A stretch of DNA of 64,000 nucleotides from Fratercula arctica. Its lineage: Eukaryota > Chordata > Aves > Charadriiformes > Alcidae. Positions 22,767-36,600 of the stretch are shown one piece after another. A model generated the notes under the pieces. It was not told the origin of the DNA. It saw only the letters and a list, made by a program, of their open reading frames with translations, and searched no databases. A program made the translations under genes and the position numbers. The DNA lies in NCBI GenBank assembly GCA_947846985.1, contig CANTUZ010000005.1, positions 52,293,389-52,357,388 on the forward strand, in the 5' to 3' direction. Each line of letters begins with the position of its first letter. Positions within the stretch are counted from its first letter, which is position 1.

Positions 22767-25529
22767 CTGCAAAATAAGACAAAAAAAGCTGTAATCATGT
22801 TACTTATATTAATTAGTAGCAAATGATAATGATAGTATTAAAATAGACACTAATTAACTTGACAAGCTGATAACACTTTTTGTTAGATTTCCTCTCTTCT
22901 CATTCATGAAAAAAAGCAAATGCAGCAAATCAACAAGAGAAACTCTTCAAGCGAGTTGTCAGGCAAGATTTGCCTGTGCCATTCACGTCTTCAGAGTGAC
23001 TAAATGGGGAAGATGAAAAACAATTATTTCAGGTTTTTAACCATCACTTCTTATACACACAGTGGGATGCCAGACAAGGAGAAAACCTGGCAGCGTGGCT
23101 ATCCCCTTCCACTGGCCTCCTCCACGTAGATATTCCTCCCTCTGTTTGGCATAGTCTGTAACGATGCTTAAAAAAGTATTTTGGCCTGTCTTTTATTCCC
23201 CTGCTTTTATGGAAGCAGCCACTGCCTGCTCTGGGAAGTCACCAGAAAACACGTGAGAACTGGGACAGCACTGGAGATGCTAAATTACTAAACCAAGAAA
23301 TTTATACTGCCATCACAGAGACTTTCGCTTCCTAACAGTTAATATAAGTCACATGAAATACGATACCCACGAATTACAAGTCTTTAATGGCACATACTTT
23401 GGGGTGAAATATTCAGCTAATCTCGAAGAACTGCAAAGGCTTAGCAGCGGGTGCACAACCCATTAACTTCACAGGCGACTGGATTCGACTGCACTGCACC
23501 GAAGGCAAAAGTCCCAGCCTTTTAGATACCCACTAATAATTTAACCAATTCCTGCTCACAGCTAAGAGGCAAGCAAACAGTTAAATGGTGGTTCTTTTCA
23601 GCATATGGCAACTGTGTTTTAAGCCCTGGTCAAAGACCTCTGTTTCTCCAGGAGGCACAAGGGGGCTCTCGGATGTGCCAATGTCCATCTGAAGAATATT
23701 TTTCCCAGGACACATTAGATACCAGATGTAACACACCGTTTATGGAGTGAGACCCTATTTCCAAGCCCGCTTTGTCTAGAAGCTGCCTTCAAAGCTTGCT
23801 TTAGCAGTATTAGAGCCCGCCTGTTGGCACACGCATGTGCCCTACTCAGGATAACCATCCTACCGAAACGAGAACCTTACTGTGAGTGGGGTGCAGCAAT
23901 AGGGCCATCAGTAAGTGGCCTTTTTAAGTCTCAGATACAATACAGAGAAGCACAGCAGCTAGGAAGTGGTAAGACTCAGCCCCAGACATCAGCATCACTG
24001 TATTAAACTGCATGATTTTAACAAGTTCAAAGTGATTCGAATACTCCCTTTTTAACTATTTGTAACATAAGGCTTTCCAAACAGAAGGATCCCAAATTAC
24101 CTGGAGGTGAAAAAGTGTGAAACAGGCACAGGCACATACACGCAAACTCACTTATCTCTGACAGGTAGCTAAGAAAAAAAATGAGTTACCCAGGAGACAG
24201 ACACCCACAGCACCAGAAGAGGGCAAGAAGTCTACTTTTATCAGCTCTTCCCACCGTTAGTCCTAACCTGCATGGTCTAAGCTATAGTAAACTCAAGTTA
24301 TGAAGGTGCCATCACAGTCAAACTCTGCCAGTCCAAGGCTGCATGCCATGAACGTCACTCCCAGTGGAATACCAGAGAGGAAGGAAATGCCTGGTTCCCC
24401 TGGGCTAGGTTTCTCAGCTGGGTTTTTAGATGTAACGCTAAAACAAGCACTGGCTGTAAACACCACCGAGACTTTCAAGGAGAGCCCCTACGCTGCTGCC
24501 TTGCTGACAGGCATGGGAGAGACCAAACACCGGGAAAAATCGCTTTAAAAACACAAATATTGCAAACCAAAGGAATTCATCCCAAAATTCTTGCCAAAAG
24601 AGCCTTCTCATGACCCTCATGTTTGACGACGCTATCGGGTTTTATTCCAGGCTCCCAGGAGGAGTGGTGTTGGTGACTCACAGTCACACAGTGACAGCCA
24701 CAGCTTCAGAATCACAATGCACGTTTTGAGGCTCGGGACTGACGTCCTCCATGCACGTCCAGACAGCCACACGCGTACACACCGTGCGCGCACACAGCCA
24801 CTTAAAGCCACTGTGGTGCTCAGTTGGCCCCAGTTCAAGCTCAGCACAAAGCCTATTTTTACAATCTTTCACGATAATTATATGGGATCTGTGATCTTGT
24901 CAACAGTCGATCCACTTTCTTGCAGCTGAACAACAGTGTGCCTAAAGCAGTAATTAACTCCAGAGTATTTCTGACAGGTCAGAGGCAGGGGCTGATCTCA
25001 TACTATTCTACTATCTATTTTCAATGGACACCAATTCTTGCTTCGTTTCCCCTCTGCTCTACAAAACCACAGCAGCACGTCCATTGGGACCCACAGACAC
25101 TACAGTACAAATCTTTATTTGCTATTTGCACAATCGCTTATTACTAAAACCCATCTTGTTTTCAACCATGTAGAGCACGTCAGACGCCTCCGTGAATCAG
25201 CCTAAGCCACAGAAGAAACAACACAAGGCGATTTCTCCTCCAGACTGGACGCCTCTCCAAGAGATGCTCTAATGCAGCCACAAGCTGGCTGAGTGACAGC
25301 CCCTGATCTGCGCTAGAGGAAAATAATGGTCACAAATTTGGGAAGCTAAGGCAGCAGGAGGCCAAAAACCTGGCTGGCCTTTCAACGTCCTGGCAGGACC
25401 GCACCGGTGTGCAGCAGCAGCAGATCCAGCTCTCCTGGGCAGGAGTGGAGAGCATGGAGCAGCCACAGCCATGGTCCTGGACCTCCCGACTCTGCCACCG
25501 GTCAGGCTGGGGCCATGACAAGTAAAGGA

Positions 25530-25800
25530 GCTCCAGATTACCATGAATTACAAATACTTTTAATGTCACTAATGCACAAAACTGTTTTAACACCTTTGAG
25601 GAAATGGCAAGCCGCGGTGTCATTAAAACCAAGCGCTTACTGCTCTAATTATTTACCCATATGCGGACACTGCATGGTGTGGGTAGGAGATAAAGCGCTT
25701 TTTCAATTTAGAATTTATATCTATGCTAAATGGCTACCATCAATTAATTCTGGAATTCAGACTCTAATTACGCATCATTACCTACAATTAATATTCTGAA
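25530..25800. other. Candidate conserved noncoding element
   Basis: Non-repetitive AT-rich sequence with many TAAT/ATTA cores (CTCTAATTATTTACC, CATCAATTAATTC, CTCTAATTACGC, CTACAATTAATATTC) and sharp edges against ordinary sequence. The look is that of conserved enhancers near developmental genes. This is judged from composition only. Confidence 0.25.
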
Positions 25801-27529
25801 CTTGGTCTTGGAAGAGGAACACTGCGGATGGCACCTTCTCATAAAAACGCAACCCTCTCCAAAAACACTAGGTGACTTGCCAATGAGGCCAAGCAAATGA
25901 ATAGCAACAAATACTCTAGTTCATGTATTTTTCGTCATCTCTTTTTTTTTTTTTTCCTTTCCTGATCACTGAATGTCCTGAACATATGACAACAGTCTCT
26001 GGGTGTGAAATTCCTAACAAGTGTTTGCAATGCTGGCTCGTCCTCCATGGCATTTTAAGGATGGTGACTAGCCCAAACTCTCTGCCTCGGCTTCATTTTG
26101 ATCCCTCGGTTTCATGGGGAGCTGAGTTAGATGAGTGTGGAGCACTTCGAAAATTACATACCTAATCTGACATTTCCTCAGTGACTTATATAATGTCTGC
26201 TTCTCTGCAAATTTATTTTAAATAACATATAGCTTAAGATTAAGCAGGTCAGGAGCACGGAGGAGGAGCACGGTTGTCTGGCATTGGCGTCAGAGCAGGC
26301 CAGGGTGAATTCAGACAGTTACAGACACACCGTGCTATTTTTAGTCATTTTTACCCAGCTTCACCCGTGAAAGCGTGCAGCCAGCTATTAAGAAGACAAC
26401 TAAAGAAGTCTGGCTAATTTGCAGAGGTAAGCAGCAGCCTGTGGGCCTGCCTGGCCCCTCCTGGAGGAACCTGGTCCAAAGGGACAGTCAAAAAGGCCCA
26501 TGAGCAAAAACCTTCTGAAAGTCGGGTTTTGCCGGGTGCAGGCAGAAGGCTCAGGAGAGGGGCAATAGGTGAGATTTGAGGGTTTGTGGTACATGGCACT
26601 GGATGGCCCATCTGCTTTCACCACTGAACCCTTCAATGCTATAAATCCAAACAAATCCTTGGGAGAGACGCCTCTTGTGTTCCCATCCCTCTCCTTTCCA
26701 CTACTTTCCACTAGATGTGTCCTACATCTTTGCATCCCCTACAAGAACAGATTCAGCCAGCTCACCCTACCTGCTCATTTGTTTTTTGTGGAGCTTCTCT
26801 TTACAAAGGGGGTGATCAGATACAATTTATAACAGAGAATTGAAGCGCAAGAGGTTTGGAAGCTGCCTCTAAGCTCAGCTGGAAAGATCCTCTGACAACA
26901 AAGCGTTTGCACGACTTACATCAGGGAAAAATCCAGTATTTGTCACTTCTGACCAAAGAAAATTAAATTAAAGTAGCGTGACAGACCATATTCACTGCAA
27001 GTCTAAACCGTGTTCTGACACTGTCCTCCTAGGGAAGAGTCTGACCTCTTGGTGCTCTGCTCAGGGATCTTGCAGCACCCTCAGCTTATGGCCCTGCAAA
27101 GTCTCGCTACAAACAACTCACCTGAAAAGAGAGGGGATGTTAACTGAGGGCAAAGATCTGGAAAAAGTACTCAAAACATTAACTACACAGTAACTCCCAT
27201 GGCTACTCCGCATCCCCACCATGGAAGAAAGTGGGTCCACATGTACCATTATTAGCTGTGCTCTCCTTCCCTGAGCCCTTACCAGGCGCCTTGATACTCA
27301 TGATCTCACTTCTTGTTACTGTTCAGAGAACTGTCCGCTTTCAAATAAGTTCTTCTTTACCGGACAGGTTTCTTGAACCCCCTTTTGTTCTGGAAGCTGC
27401 TGGGTGCCAGAGCCAGGCTCTGCCTTTAAGCCTCACCATAATGCACCATCAAATCTCTCGCCAAAGGCTTTTCCCTGCTTCCCTCATCACCCCCCTCTGA
27501 AATCAGGAGCACAAATCCTCCGGGCTTCA

Positions 27530-27660
27530 TGCTTTGCCAACTTTTAGTAATCGTAATTGCCTAATTATCCACTCGAATGCAATGATAAAGCTGCTTAATA
27601 ATTCTGTTCACTTCTCATTCATTCTCTCCCTTCTCGGATAAGAAAACGCAAAGACTTTAC
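27530..27660. other. Candidate conserved noncoding element
   Basis: Short stretch with AGTAATCGTAATTGCC, TAATTATCCACTCG and GCTTAATAATTC, unlike the C/T-rich flanks. Homeodomain-type cores are dense. Composition-based guess. Confidence 0.2.
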
Positions 27661-30600
27661 CTTCTGGTGGAGATTTCAATCAATAATTCATGCCCTCCTG
27701 CCAGCAGTTCCATCTGCCCTTTCCCCTCTTGGATGCCCTGCTGCTTTATCTTGTCATTTTAGTTTCATCTTATCAGCTTGTTTTAATCATATTCCCTTTT
27801 TTAATCATCATCTAAAGCAATTCTGGTTTTCCATGGCAAAATGAGCACATTATCCCTCTGCCTTGTGCATCTCGCTGTATTTTCAAATCCAACATTTACA
27901 TCTTTATTCCAGAACTTCATCTTGATACTGGTGAAGGTACATCCAGCACCTTCTCTTTCAACAATTCTGCAGCGTGACCACCAGAACAGCGGTGAAAACA
28001 TGGCACCCAAGCTCCTATACACTCCCCAAAGGGCAGATGGTTTTATGGTTAAGCTGGAGCTCAGGTAACCTGACTCGACCATTGCGTCTGTAATTCCTTA
28101 AATGCAATACGCCAAGAGAGCTGCACCGAGCTTCATTCTGAGAGATCAGAAAATATCAGTCACCCCAATATGCTCAGGGCATGAAAAGATTTTGATCTAA
28201 CAGCTACTGTTTATTGCTTTCACATCTGTCTGAAATCAGAGACATCCCTATCTCAGGAACCAGAGAAGCTGTTTAAGGACAAGGCCCCCACTGCAGCAGA
28301 TGGCAGTCCCCACCACAAGCGATCTGTGTGTCAGACAAGATGCAGGAGGCAAAGACGGATGGAGCCAAGGAGCAAAGAGAGCACCTCTTTTTTAGCACTG
28401 GCAATGCCTGCTGTGGATGCTGGGTTTGCTCTGCCTTCCTGCAGCCGGGACAAGGTCTTCATCCCACCCATAGCCATGGCTGTTGTAAGGCAGGAAAAGG
28501 TTGGCTTGCTTGCAAGAGTGTGGAAACTGTAAATAGGGGAGGAGGCTTTGCGTAGGTTACAGTAAAGTGAGATATAACTGCACCTTGCAGACCATGCAGC
28601 TCAGGACAGCTCTGACACCGCCTTTTTCCCACGGACAATTTTCCCAAAAACAAATTAATTCACCTCTTCCATGCTGCTACCCTGCTCTTCCCTTTCCCCA
28701 CCATGAAATGGCTGGGTTTGGCGCTGCTTCTGGTCAGGGATAACAACTGGTGTTAGTCAGGAGGAGTAAACTTTGTCCTTGATGGTTAGACTTTGCTAGA
28801 GACACCGCTGCCAGAGCAGCTACCCGTGCGAGCCTCTGCACTGAGAAAATGGGACATTACTGTCCTCTAAAGCGCCTGTTCAATCTCCATTACATACATT
28901 AGAGCAAGAGATTTGCTATAGTTAGTTCTCCTCTTCCCTCACCTACACGCACAATTTCCGAGCTGTATTCCTTGTTCCAGCAAAGAAGAGTTGGTTAAAG
29001 TCTAAAAAAAATAACAATTACTTTAAATCCGTCTATATACAACAAGCAATCTGCTCTGTTACACCTTTTCTCTTGCAGGTAAGGCTTTCTTTTAAATGAG
29101 ACTAGTGAGAACAATTTTGCAGAAATGCTCCGTGCTTCATCTGCTCAGCTCTGACAAGCTAATAGCACAAGGCTGCATTGGCTCCTTTTCCTTAAAAAAC
29201 ACAATTGCCAATTTACTTACTAGCACAAATAAATAATACAGAAAATGGTATTTGGCTGGAAGGCAGCACGTTTTTAATTCCAGAAGAAAAACTATGCCTA
29301 CTTGATGGGAATTTTGATGAATGCATTTCCCCCCATGCCCAACTCATGAAGACTTGAATGGTGAGACAATCAAACAAACGCCAAACTGACAATTACTATT
29401 GATGTTTTCAGAAAAAAAATTTGGTTGGGCAAACCTTGAATTATCAAAGTGAACTTTGATAGTTACCGTGCAACTTTCTCGTTTATTAATTGCACTGACT
29501 ACAACCCTTTCTCTGTCCTCCCAGCTGCAACCCAAGCCTGGCTGCACACTACGGTGTGCCACAACATACCCAAACCTCTTCAGAGAGGAAGGGAGACGTG
29601 GGAGGACAACTCACCACCCTCACCCAGAAAGCAGAAACTAAAATGGGCTTCTTAACACCTTCCCTGACCTTATCAATCCTTTTGGCACTGCCTTCCCCAT
29701 GGCATTTGGGCAGATTTCTCCTTTTCCTTTTCCCCTGCACTTTTTAAGCTGTTTTCCTCTTTGATCTGCCAACACCAAGTAGCCACTTGCTGAGCTTCTG
29801 CTTTTGCCTTTCTCTGCAAACGCAGTTCTTCTGCAGTGCCTTCAAAACACTTGTTGGTATAAACAAACTATTTGTTTCTACCTAAGTGATCCCAGACAGG
29901 CACAAGATGTTAAAACAAAGCCAAGGTAGAAAACCTCTCGGTATCCTAAGAGGAAAAGGCATCAGCTGGACATTGCTGTGAATTGGCTGTCACAATTTGT
30001 TGTACAATTAAACATTTACTGGCTCGCACAGTATCCAAAAGCTGCGTGCACTCTGGGAGAGGAAATGCAAACCTTGCTCATGGAAATGGCAACGCCTCTG
30101 CCGGAGCGGACCCGGTTCTCCATCGCTCTGGCCTGGCACAGCTCCTAGAGCAACACGGACTCCACCAGCAGCGAGAACCCCCCTGGCTCTAGCTAATGGG
30201 TTTTCTTGTATGCTGAAAATATTCATGTTCAACAGCTTCCATTCATGACATACTCACAGTGCCCATATTGGGAACATAAAGAAGTCCTAAAAATTGAATT
30301 GGGATGCCTTAGCTGCCAGCTGGCTCTGCCACTTGTAGCTAGCCCTCCTCCTCTGCAAAATGCATGTCATCGCCTGAAAGGGAAAAACTGTTTGCAAGAC
30401 TTAAGGTATATCCCAGCAAACTTCTGGCACTTATCTGAGATGCCCAAATTAAAAGTCTATCTACCTTCAACTCCCAGAGTCACCGAGAGAGAGACCGGCA
30501 CCTGAACAATGTCACCATCCCCACTCCAGTTCTGGTTTTTCCTCTGAAGGAGCCCTTCTTTTCTGACAGATACATGAGCAACTCCAATACTTCACTTAGA

Positions 30601-33600
30601 GGGGAGGCTCCTGCACCAAATTGCCTGGATGTTTCCAAACAGAAAGTTTCAGCTGGGAGAGGTGCAAAGCACAGAGACAAGATGGGTGAGGGTGAAGGAG
30701 GAAGCACAAGTGTGATGAACCCAGAGGATCTGGAATGCAGTGCACACAATACTGCTATTGACACATATCGTGATTTATTGCACACAGAAGCTGCCTGATT
30801 CCTGCTCTGACTGTGATATTATCTCTGTCCCTCTGAAGTCCAGCCTCCATACCTTTAGTCTTACTGAACCAAGAAGAAAAAGAGAAACACCTTAAAAACT
30901 CCTAAGCAGACCTAAAATGCAACAACCGCTCTACAACATAAATGTGCCATGACTGCCAGATTTGATATCCTGAGGTTGAAAGCAAACACAGTGTGGTCTC
31001 ATAGGCAACGCTGAAAATCTCCATTCAAAACTCCAACCTCTGGGTACCTTTGGCTGAGACGCAACAGACAGCAAACCCCGATTTGGCTCTCAAGGGCTTC
31101 CAAGCCTGCCAGAAGGTCTTCACGTCGCATTTCTTCTTCAGCTCCTCTCCAAGGAACGCAGGGGTAGTGCTTTCACAGTGGTTTAGGGTTCCTCTTATTG
31201 CTCTTTGGAGATTTTTAATCCATTCCCTGGGCGATGGGAGTGGGGTTTAATATCACTCGCCTGGTCACTGCAGCGAGCAATGAGGGCACCTGCACAAGTC
31301 CATCCCAGCCCAGCATGACTTGGACTGGAGAAGGAGGAGCTGTAGAGGGACTTCAGCTGGGTGGCAGAGTCAAACATCTGTATGGCAAAATTTTACAAGA
31401 ATTCAGAGTGCAGGGATTAGCAAAAACTCTAGAAGAGACAGATCAGTGGCCTGAAAAAAGCACTGAAAAAGCCCATGAAGGCTTTCCTTCATAGGACACA
31501 TACTCTTCAATTGCTGCTTTTATGTAGTAATACTTGGATAGTGGTACGTAAATAAATGGCACACAAAAGCTATCTTAAAGAGGTTATTAAAGCTGCAAAG
31601 TCAAGACTCTTGAGTAAAGAAACACCCAATTCTACATGCTCAGCAGGATACCAATTCTAATTGCCCATTATTTTTTCTCAGAGGTCCTCAGTAAAAGAAT
31701 TATTGATGGTTTATTTTTCCCCTCTCTTCATACACTGGAGCAGGTGAACTCCTTTAGCTTAAATTTTCTTTAAAAGTCCAGGGCAAGCACCATGGAAAAA
31801 CTGCAGTCCCAACAGTTAAAATGTGGTAAAGTTATCGAGATAGTTCTTAATAATACAACAGAATATAAATACAACAAATTTAATGATTGGCATGGCTGTT
31901 ATTGCCAGGCAAGCCACACGCATGTGCAGATTTACAGGGCAATGCCTTAATGGGAGAAACATCATCCTTCCATAGGAAGCGCATCTCAACCTTAGTGACA
32001 GGGTTTTTTAAGACGCTTTAAGGCACACTGAGATCCTGAGCTGGCCGTTTCCCGATTTACAGCAGCTGAGGATGCGGCCCATAAATTCTTCCTACTGTCA
32101 GTGGGCTCTATGTTGCGTTTGCAATCTGCCCAAGTCATCTCAGGGATTAGAGAAAACAAAGCGAGATAAATAACGGCGCGGAGCTGCTCTGCGGCGGTGG
32201 GGGAGCTGTGCCATCTGACGCCACCGATGCCGAGAACCAAGCTGCAGAAATGGTTCGGGGATCTTTGCGCTTACATTATGCCAATCTTTTAGCTCTTTCT
32301 GGTATCAAGTCCCCCTGAAATCACCGGTGGTTTTGCCCGGGCTACAACTGTAGGACTTGACCGACCCCATATATTTGTAGAAAAAGAACATGAAATGGAA
32401 ATTGGTCCCATGCTACCTCTTAATGCCCATTTTTCAACAAGCCTATTTTCCGCTCCATAACCCAGTACCCTTTCCCATAATCTCGGAAAGACAGATACAT
32501 TTTTTGCAAATTAAAACTAAATGTCAAGTCACTGTGATGGGGAGAGTGAAAAAGCCGGAGAAGCTGCAGAGGGAGAGCATCTCATCCCTCCAATAAACGG
32601 CATCTCGTTTCTGCTGCTGGATGGCAGCAAAAGAACGGTCACTGTTATCTGACTAAACACCTTCCAAATCTCCAGCTGAAGCCACGTGATTCTCCCCCCT
32701 ACAGAGAGGAGAGGGCGTTTCTCCAGGCGGCTACTCAACCCACTCATTCAGCCCTCTCTAAATGCAAGCCCCATAGACCTCCATGTCCTGCCGACAGAGC
32801 CCGCATCCTTATCTGCTTTAAAGGATCAGCAGCTACACTGCAAAACTTCTTTCTGTGCTTCAGTTTATGTCCGATATTAATTAGGCTCCAAAAAGATTCT
32901 TGGTTTGCTTTTTTCCCTCCATAAAGAGCAAATGTAGTTTTCAGAATCATTTTTCCGGGGGACGCTGTATGAAGGATTTGCCTGCAGCAAGCAAGGCCGA
33001 AATAGGGTATTTTCCACTTTTTGCGTTTAAGATAAAGAATGCATTTTTCTTATTTCAAGTTTGGATCTCAGCTGGCAAGATGCAGCACTCATCATGAAAT
33101 GACATAAAGATCAATAAAATACTAAATGGTTGGAAATCAAAATGATGGAGTTGAGCTTTAAAGGAAAAAATAGATATTGAACTGTGTTTTCAGCAAACAA
33201 TTGTTCTAGTAATTAAACCACAAAGCCCTGAGCATCAATTAGATGCTACAAATAAAATCTGATTATCTCAGAGATTCATTTTCATGCAAATACTCGGGAA
33301 CTTGAGCAGATTGAGCATGGTCCAGCATTAGTCACAAAAAAAAAATGCAGTTGGCTTCTATTTGCTAACAAAAAAAGTCTGATCCCACATTCCTCATGCA
33401 TCCAGAACTGAACATCGATTCCCACTGCGATTCGATGCTCTTGGGATGAAACACCGAATGGGAACTTAAGGTTCCTGACACTGGTTCGATAGCCTTGCAG
33501 TTGACTTCTTGTATAACCACAGGCAAGTAAATTACTCTCTGTTATTCCATTTCCCATCCTTTCCAGGGGAATATTAAAGGTATAATACATAATATTTAGT

Positions 33601-36600
33601 CGGTCTTCTCTGTTTCTCTTGCAAGTCACTTGTGTCAGAGCCTCTTCCTACATATTTTAATAGCCCCTACTGTAACATCTCCATCTGGATGTGATGTTCT
33701 AGAAGCTAATATAGTACATACATTAAATCATAGTAAAATGGTCTTATTCAAAAGAAATGCTCTTTAGCAAGCCATTATTTTAAGTATCACAGTATCTAGG
33801 GTGCTAAGGAAAAATAAATATACTCTCCTTTCCCTACCCTCGTTAGCATCCATTCAGACTGTATTACCTATTCTTGAAGACTGAACGTGCAGAGAAGTTT
33901 TTAATGAATGTTTGCAAGGAGAAGCAAATTGTCAAATAAATATAGGACCAAAGAGGGAAGAATTCTGCTGCTCAGAAAGCTGCTCTGAGCAGGTATTTGT
34001 GACAGACATTGAACCTGACCTTAGTCCTGCTCCAGGAAGGAACATGAAATGTGTTCCTTTCCCTACCTGATGAAACGCTACTAACTTCAGCAGTCGCACC
34101 GTTTCCACCCTAGGATGTGCCCTGCCCAGGTATTCTGTCACGTTATACACCTGCAGTGTCCATTGATACCTTCAATAACATAAGGAAAATTGTTCAGGCT
34201 GCCAGCAGAAGCCCAGCCCCAGGCAGAAGGTGATACCCAACTGCTACTCATTAACCCGGGCCAGCCTGGACTTTATACTCGGTGCTAATGAAGGGTCCGT
34301 GAAAAGATGCTGTTTCATTTAATTCACATAACGTAAGGCCTTACCTACTGTCCACTAAGGACAACACGAACCTGACCAAAGACTCAAATATACTATATAT
34401 TAAGCCCAAAATGGTCAATACCCATCTCCACACTTACGGTAAAATTCGCATCTGTAAAGGCTGCAAATCTGTGAAGCAAAGCATCCTTATCCGGGGAAGA
34501 CGAGAGGAAAAATGTAATAGTTTCAATTAGGCAGGTGAAGAAAGTGAATGGGTTTTCCCACAAGCTCTCCCAGCCACCTGTAATGATCACAGTAGACCTA
34601 TGGGAATGGGCCTTAGGGAAATTGCAAAGAGAGGAAAGGGAATGAGCAATGAGCAAAGCAAAACAGTGGGGAGAGAACACTGAAATGGCAGGATCTTACT
34701 AGTAGTACAGTGATTTTCCACTGTGCTTACACTTCCTGGTGATTTATTCCTGCTGTCTACAAATGTCCTCTGTTACTGGCAGATTTTATCCCCTAAAAAC
34801 CAGAAAAACTCCAGAAACTATGGCACTCTTCGGAGGGCAGGTCGCTGAGAAGGTCGCAGGAGAGCCGGGTACCAGGAGACTGCTGATTAGACTCCGAGCT
34901 CCAGGAAAGTGATGGCACAAAAACACTTCATGCCTGGAAGTGAGGCAGACCGGGAGGTAATGACACAGAGCATCATGCCAAGGCAGCGTCAATGATGCCT
35001 TCTACTTGCTGTAATGCATTTGGGAGGAACACCGCCACCCTAAATTTATAGCATACGAAGTGGAGGAGGGAGAAGTCTTCTGTGTGCATCCCGTGAAGTC
35101 ATGTAAGACCAGGCTGAACTAGAGACCACGCAACAGGATCCGATGTGTCAGAAAGTGTTACTACAGCACCGACTAAAACAAAATGTAATCCAGAAAAGTA
35201 ATTCTTGTCGTGAAGGATTACCTACAGGTGCTTGGTGCCTACAGGAACCAGAGTGACCGTGGGCAATCATCCATCCACAGGAACCAGGGTGATGGATCCA
35301 TTTGCAGCAGAAATCAGCCCCTCCAGTGGGAACGTGCTTCGCTCCCAGCAGCTGACAGGCCCCATGTGGAGTCTGGTAGCTGTCTTAAAATGATCTCCCA
35401 GGAAAAACCTGTTCCTTCAGGTTAAGGAACATTTTGAGGTGATTTTAGAGTTGAATGGTCACTTCTCAGGTGAAGGTTTTGTCCCTCATCATGTGCTGTA
35501 CCCAACACTGCAGCGGCCTGAGTGCCAGAGGAGCAGAGTGGCAGGGATGGGATGAAGGTCACCACTACAAGTCCCTTTTTTTGACACGGCGGCATCTTGT
35601 AGCTCTTTTCTGACTGGGGACTGCTGCCTCCACGGGTCGCTACGCTCTTTGGTCCTTTGTCACAACATGGCCTTCACACGAATGTGGGCTCATCCCATGC
35701 CAGTGATGTGGTTTCAAATCAGACGCTGTGCAACCTCCCCAGTCAGAAACCTCTGTCTTCTGGCTCCAGAGCTTGGAAATTGTGCAAGGGTAAAGGCAGC
35801 TCCTGGGACAGCAGAGGTCTGGCTTGCTTGGAGAGTCGGTGCTTGGCAGCAGCGAGATACATTTATCAAGTGTCACCAGATTACAACAGAAATCCCATTG
35901 CTGCTCCAACAGGCCAAGGCACAGAACAGTATCATGGGAGGGTGCTGAGGGCTGGCTGAGCTTTCATTAGAGCCAACTTTAGCAGCCTCATTCAGGCCAA
36001 AAATACTCAAATCATTCACATCATATCACCACCTCCCCTTTAGATGCTGTCTCTGGGCTGGAGGAGAGTTGGAGCCTGGCCACACACTCTTGAGGAGCCA
36101 CCCTGGGCACACCACGGTGTGGGTGATGTTCCAGATATGGCAGTGTCTAGCTTTGCTTCTTCTGCACTATATTCTTATTATTGCCCTCTGATGGAGAGCT
36201 TGAAAGCATAATACTGATGTGCTGCATTTCTCAGGCCCACACAAGCCGTGGCCAGCAGTGGAGCGAGCACAAGGAGAAGTGGGCAGCACTTCTCCATCAA
36301 GGCTCTTGATCATGCTGTGGTTTGCTGGTGAATGCAAACTCACAACCGTACCAAGAGGATGATGCAGTGAGGAAGAAGAACCTGCAATGGGGAGAAAACG
36401 CTGTTAGTGACAGCACAGAGGGCTACGGGGACATGATGCAGAGAGGGAAGAGGCTGCTCTGATTGTCCCCAAGCACTTGTATGGGGAGGTCCCACTGTCA
36501 GCTGGCTTCTAGGTGCTACCACACAGCCAAAGAGTGAAAAGGGAGACAACGCCTTCCTGTTCTCCTCCAGGCTGGGCTGGCCATAGGACAGGTCTCCTTG

